From Desulfobulbaceae bacterium (lineage in GTDB: Bacteria > Desulfobacterota > Desulfobulbia > Desulfobulbales > Desulfocapsaceae): a stretch of DNA of 35,649 nt. Positions 32,649 to 35,649 of this stretch are shown here, piece after piece. Each line of letters opens with the position of its first letter. The stretch's first letter is position 1. The stretch is from NCBI GenBank assembly GCA_004796425.1, contig QZLB01000291.1, positions 1 through 35,649 of the forward strand, written 5' to 3'. The position numbers and the translations under genes are program-made. The notes beneath the pieces were generated by a model, which made no database searches, was not told the DNA's origin, and saw nothing but the letters and a program-made list of their open reading frames with translations.

Positions 32649-34045
32649 CAACTGCAGCACTCTTCATTATTCTGTTTGCCTGCATGCTCCTTGGAATGCC
32701 AATTGCGCTCGCCTTGGGCCTTTCAAGTATTGCGACTATTCTGATGTTCTCAAATGATTCACTGGCATCCATTGCCTTGAAATTATTTGAAGCACTCTCA
32801 GAACATTATACATTGTTGGCAATCCCATTTTTTATTCTTTCATCAGCATTCCTTTCCACGGGAGGTGTTGCCAAACGAATTATTCGGTTTGCCTTGAGTA
32901 TAGTTGGACACATTCGCGGCGGAATAGCAATGGCATCCGTACTTGCTTGTATGATTTTTGCCGCCGTTTCAGGTTCCTCACCGGCGACAGTTGCTGCCAT
33001 TGGTACGATCGTTATCGCTGGTATGGTTAAAGCCGGTTATCCGCAAAGCTTTGCAGCCGGTGTTATTGCCAACGCGGGTACCCTTGGAATCTTGATCCCA
33101 CCTTCAATTGTTATGCTGGTATACGCTGCTGCTACTGAAGTTTCAGCCGCACGGATGTTCATGGCCGGGTTTATTCCCGGTACCATGATGGGTTTGATGT
33201 TGATGATCGTCATCTACTTTGTTGCACGGATAAAAGGTATACCATGTCAGCCATGGTCCGGATTTAAAGAGATTATCCTATCATTTTGGAGCGCACTTGG
33301 CGGCCTGATGTTAATCATCATCGTCCTTGGCTCAATTTACGGTGGTATTGCCAGTCCTACTGAGGCTGCTGCAGTATCTGCGGTATATGCCTTTTTTGTT
33401 GCAATTTTCGGCTATCGTGACATGGGGCCGATTAAAGGAGTTCCGTGGAAGAAACCGGGGGAGAATTATTTGTCTGTGGTGTATAGAAATACGTTTTTGA
33501 CGATTATTAACCTACCGAAATGTATTATCGACAAAGATGTCAACAAAGTTGTTCTTGACGCATCAAAAGTCAGTATTATGCTGCTTTTTATCATTGCTAA
33601 CGCAATGCTCTTTGCCCACGTACTCACAACAGAACGTATCCCGCATCACCTCGCTTCAATTATTGTTGAACTAGGGCTTTCTCCCTGGATGTTTTTGATC
33701 GTTGTCAATTTGCTGTTGCTAGCTGCCGGTAATTTCATGGAGCCTTCTGCCATTTTACTGATCATGGCTCCGATCCTGTTTCCCATTGCCATGCAACTCG
33801 GGATTGATCCGATTCATCTTGGTATTATCATGGTTGTGAATATGGAAATCGGTATGATTACGCCACCTGTTGGCCTGAACCTATTTGTTACCGCTGGTAT
33901 CACCGGCAACAGTATTGGTTGGGTCATACGAGCTGCATTACCATGGCTCAGTGTCTTGCTGGTATTCCTGGTACTCATCACTTACATTCCACAGATTTCC
34001 TTATTCCTGCCGGAATTCATCGATAAACTCCAGGGTTATAATTAA
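32645..34045 (+). CDS. dctM: TRAP transporter large permease subunit DctM
   Basis: Main channel subunit of the TRAP transporter, 466 residues with about a dozen membrane segments. Conserved strings: LFACMLLGMPIALALGLSS, SGSSPATVAAIGTIV, GTLGILIPPSIVMLVYA, GSIYGGIASPTEAAAVSAVYA, AAGNFMEPSAILLIMAPILF and ITPPVGLNLFV. It is somewhat longer than the usual 425 or so residues, because of an extra hydrophilic stretch at about 258-310 (GPIKGVPWKKPGENYLSVVY). An AAGGAGG site lies in the end of dctQ. A good terminator follows. Confidence 0.95.
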   Translation: MTTAALFIILFACMLLGMPIALALGLSSIATILMFSNDSLASIALKLFEALSEHYTLLAIPFFILSSAFLSTGGVAKRIIRFALSIVGHIRGGIAMASVLACMIFAAVSGSSPATVAAIGTIVIAGMVKAGYPQSFAAGVIANAGTLGILIPPSIVMLVYAAATEVSAARMFMAGFIPGTMMGLMLMIVIYFVARIKGIPCQPWSGFKEIILSFWSALGGLMLIIIVLGSIYGGIASPTEAAAVSAVYAFFVAIFGYRDMGPIKGVPWKKPGENYLSVVYRNTFLTIINLPKCIIDKDVNKVVLDASKVSIMLLFIIANAMLFAHVLTTERIPHHLASIIVELGLSPWMFLIVVNLLLLAAGNFMEPSAILLIMAPILFPIAMQLGIDPIHLGIIMVVNMEIGMITPPVGLNLFVTAGITGNSIGWVIRAALPWLSVLLVFLVLITYIPQISLFLPEFIDKLQGYN

Positions 34046-34070
34046 TAGTAAAAACCAAAAATAGTTTCGA

Positions 34071-34103
34071 GGGGCATCGCTATTAAGTGATGCCCCTTTT
34101 TTT
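34071..34103 (+). terminator. Intrinsic terminator of the dct operon
   Basis: Ten-base-pair stem (GGGGCATCGC with GTGATGCCCC, one G-U pair), loop TATTAA and seven T, 25 bases after the dctM stop codon. Confidence 0.9.
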
Positions 34104-34163
34104 ATTGAAAACAACAAAAAACGGCTTAGTATTTCTATCATACAAACATAAGGAGAAATAGTT

Positions 34164-34655
34164 ATGCCGTTATTACCTGATTTTAAAACAATTTTGTACG
34201 CTACAGACCTTGGACCAAACGTTCGACCAGTATTTCGAGCAGCTCTGAGTATTGCGAGAAAGTTTCAAGCAAAAATCATTATGCTTCATGTTGTTGAACC
34301 AATGAGTCCTGCAATTCAAGCGGTGGTTGATACCTATCTAACTGAATTGGATGCTAAAAAGATACATAAGGATGGGATGCAAGAGGTACTTGCTACCATG
34401 AAGGAACGCCTCAAATCTTATTGTGAAGATGAGCTAGATACCCACGATATTGGATCGGCTCAAGTCAAAGAAATGCTCGTTGTAAGTGGAAAAACGAGTG
34501 AGGAGATTATCAGAGCGGCAAATAAGCATAATGCAGATTTGATAGTACTCGGAAAATCAACCCGGAATATTATGGGCAGTGACGTTGCTGGCAGTGCCGC
34601 ACGAAGAGTCTCGAGATATTCCGATATTCCAGTATTCATTGTCCCCAATAACTAA
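34164..34655 (+). CDS. Universal stress protein, UspA family
   Basis: Cytosolic nucleotide-binding-fold protein of 163 residues. It has the family opening FKTILYATDLGPNVRPVFRAAL, the strand KIIMLHVVEP and the C-terminal signature around ADLIVLGKSTRNIMGSDVAGSAARRVSR. In the ATP-binding pattern G-2x-G-9x-G(S/T), the second glycine is replaced by Thr (GKST), so ATP binding may be altered. An AAGGAG site precedes the ATG. It is alone on its transcript between the dct terminator and ispH, 28 nt upstream of the latter. Confidence 0.88.
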   Translation: MPLLPDFKTILYATDLGPNVRPVFRAALSIARKFQAKIIMLHVVEPMSPAIQAVVDTYLTELDAKKIHKDGMQEVLATMKERLKSYCEDELDTHDIGSAQVKEMLVVSGKTSEEIIRAANKHNADLIVLGKSTRNIMGSDVAGSAARRVSRYSDIPVFIVPNN

Positions 34656-34683
34656 CACGAACATCTTTCGCACTTAGTCGAAC

Positions 34684-35625
34684 ATGGACGACTATATCAA
34701 GGTTTATCTTGCATCGCCCCGAGGTTTTTGTGCGGGAGTTGTACGCGCCATTGAGACGGTAAAGCTCACCCTACGACAGCATGGGAGGCCCATCTATGTG
34801 CTACATGAAATTGTTCATAATAAGCACGTCATATCAGAACTTGAGGCACTTGGGGCTCATTTCGTTGTCGAACTCGATGAGATACCTAAAAATGAGATCT
34901 GCATTTTCAGTGCGCATGGTGTTTCAGTCGCCCTTGAAAAACAAGCCCGTCAATTAGAGCTCAGAACGGTAAATGCGACCTGTCCGCTGGTTTCCAGTAT
35001 TCATCGCATGGTTGAAAAGTATCATCGAGATCAATATGATGTGATCATAATTGGCCATCACGGTCACCCGGAAGTTGTAGGTACTGCTGGTCGCGTAGAA
35101 CATTCAGTTCACGTTGTTGCAACACCTCAGGAGGCCGACCTTCTGTCCCTGACTAACGAGAAAGTTGCATACGTTACACAAACCACGCTCAGTCAATCTG
35201 ATATTGCAAATATCATTTCGATACTAAAGAGAAAATATCCTCAGATTAAAGGCCCGGCGCGTTCAAATATCTGTTACGCAACACAAAACAGACAGGACGC
35301 AGTGAGAAGACTTGCGGAGCGGGCTGACATAATATTTGTGGTTGGTTCAAAAAACAGTTCCAACTCAAACCGTTTGAGAGAAGTTGCTGAACAGGCAGGG
35401 GGGAGAAGTTATCTCATTGATGATTACTCAGATATCAACCCTGAATGGCTTGACGAGGTTCAAATTATTGGTATTACCGCAGGGGCTTCTGCACCAGAAC
35501 GACTTGTTGAGGGTGTGCTTGACTGGTTGAAAGTAACGTGGAATGTGGAAGTGGAGGAGATGAAAGGGGAACGTGAGATCATCAGTTTCAAGCCAGCGAG
35601 TCTGGAAGGAGATGAGCTGGCCTGA
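34684..35625 (+). CDS. ispH: 4-hydroxy-3-methylbut-2-enyl diphosphate reductase
   Basis: Last enzyme of the MEP isoprenoid pathway, reducing HMBPP to IPP and DMAPP with an Fe-S cluster. The 313-residue protein has the three cluster cysteines Cys16 (SPRGFCAGV), Cys100 (VNATCPLV) and Cys197 (SNICYATQNRQ), the substrate-binding His in HEIVHNKHV, SAHGVS and HHGHPE, and the SSNSNRL segment. Length matches the family. The stop codon is 24 bases from the window end. Weak ribosome site. Confidence 0.97.
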   Translation: MDDYIKVYLASPRGFCAGVVRAIETVKLTLRQHGRPIYVLHEIVHNKHVISELEALGAHFVVELDEIPKNEICIFSAHGVSVALEKQARQLELRTVNATCPLVSSIHRMVEKYHRDQYDVIIIGHHGHPEVVGTAGRVEHSVHVVATPQEADLLSLTNEKVAYVTQTTLSQSDIANIISILKRKYPQIKGPARSNICYATQNRQDAVRRLAERADIIFVVGSKNSSNSNRLREVAEQAGGRSYLIDDYSDINPEWLDEVQIIGITAGASAPERLVEGVLDWLKVTWNVEVEEMKGEREIISFKPASLEGDELA

Positions 35626-35646
35626 AACTAATTTTGGTTTTAGTTT
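35625..35646 (+). terminator. Short AT-rich hairpin after ispH, cut by the window end
   Basis: AAACTAA pairs with TTAGTTT around an 8-base loop directly at the ispH stop codon. It could be the start of a terminator, but the window ends three bases later. Confidence 0.3.
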
Positions 35647-35649
35647 AAA

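Overview
The window reads as a piece of chromosome from an anaerobic, moderately AT-rich Gram-negative bacterium, most likely a deltaproteobacterium (Desulfobacterota, Desulfobulbales-like). This is inferred from the gene mix: anaerobic-type homocysteine synthesis (COG1900/DUF39), de novo cobamide assembly, a DctBD-controlled TRAP transporter, an SH3/anchor-domain protein and a cache-domain sensor kinase. Genes are densely packed and nearly all are intact. I see no insertion sequence, prophage, CRISPR array or rRNA.

Layout. (1) 71-6693 (+): late cobamide operon, cobC-cobU-cobT-cobS-[cobD::cobQ fusion]-cbiB, covering cobyric acid amidation, aminopropanol arm attachment and nucleotide loop assembly. 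(2) 6694-7173: gene-poor stretch with an AT-rich inverted repeat. (3) 7174-8204: a small exported protein of unknown function and ndk with its terminator. (4) 8296-12458 (+): periplasmic LIV-type binding protein followed by a 996-residue cache/GAF/PAS sensor kinase with no response regulator beside it. (5) xseA (-), then TPR membrane protein-panC-panD (+). (6) 15885-20945 (-): tsaD, DUF2062, rsmA, iron alcohol dehydrogenase, SH3 protein, SleB-like hydrolase. (7) pheA (-), divergent from the pair COG1900 homocysteine protein + LarE-like sulfur transferase (+). (8) HU gene, tRNA-Pro(CGG), strong terminator. (9) A fused HisH-HisF whose HisF half has the eukaryotic (HIS7-type) insertions, then a convergent lipoprotein. 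(10) 27558-34103 (+): dctB-dctD, a 36-bp perfect palindrome, a sigma-54 promoter, then dctP, an intra-operon terminator, dctQ and dctM. (11) A UspA protein and ispH.

How it works together. Regions 1 and 7 hint at a corrinoid- and sulfide-based metabolism: cobamide is made, and homocysteine is probably formed from aspartate semialdehyde and a sulfur donor. Region 10 is a complete sensing-and-uptake module: DctB senses a periplasmic (probably organic acid) ligand, DctD activates sigma-54 transcription at the GG-N10-GC promoter, and DctPQM imports the substrate. The most unusual items are the eukaryote-like HisHF fusion, the CobD-CobQ fusion, the tight COG1900-LarE pair, and the 36-bp palindrome placed where an enhancer for DctD would be expected.
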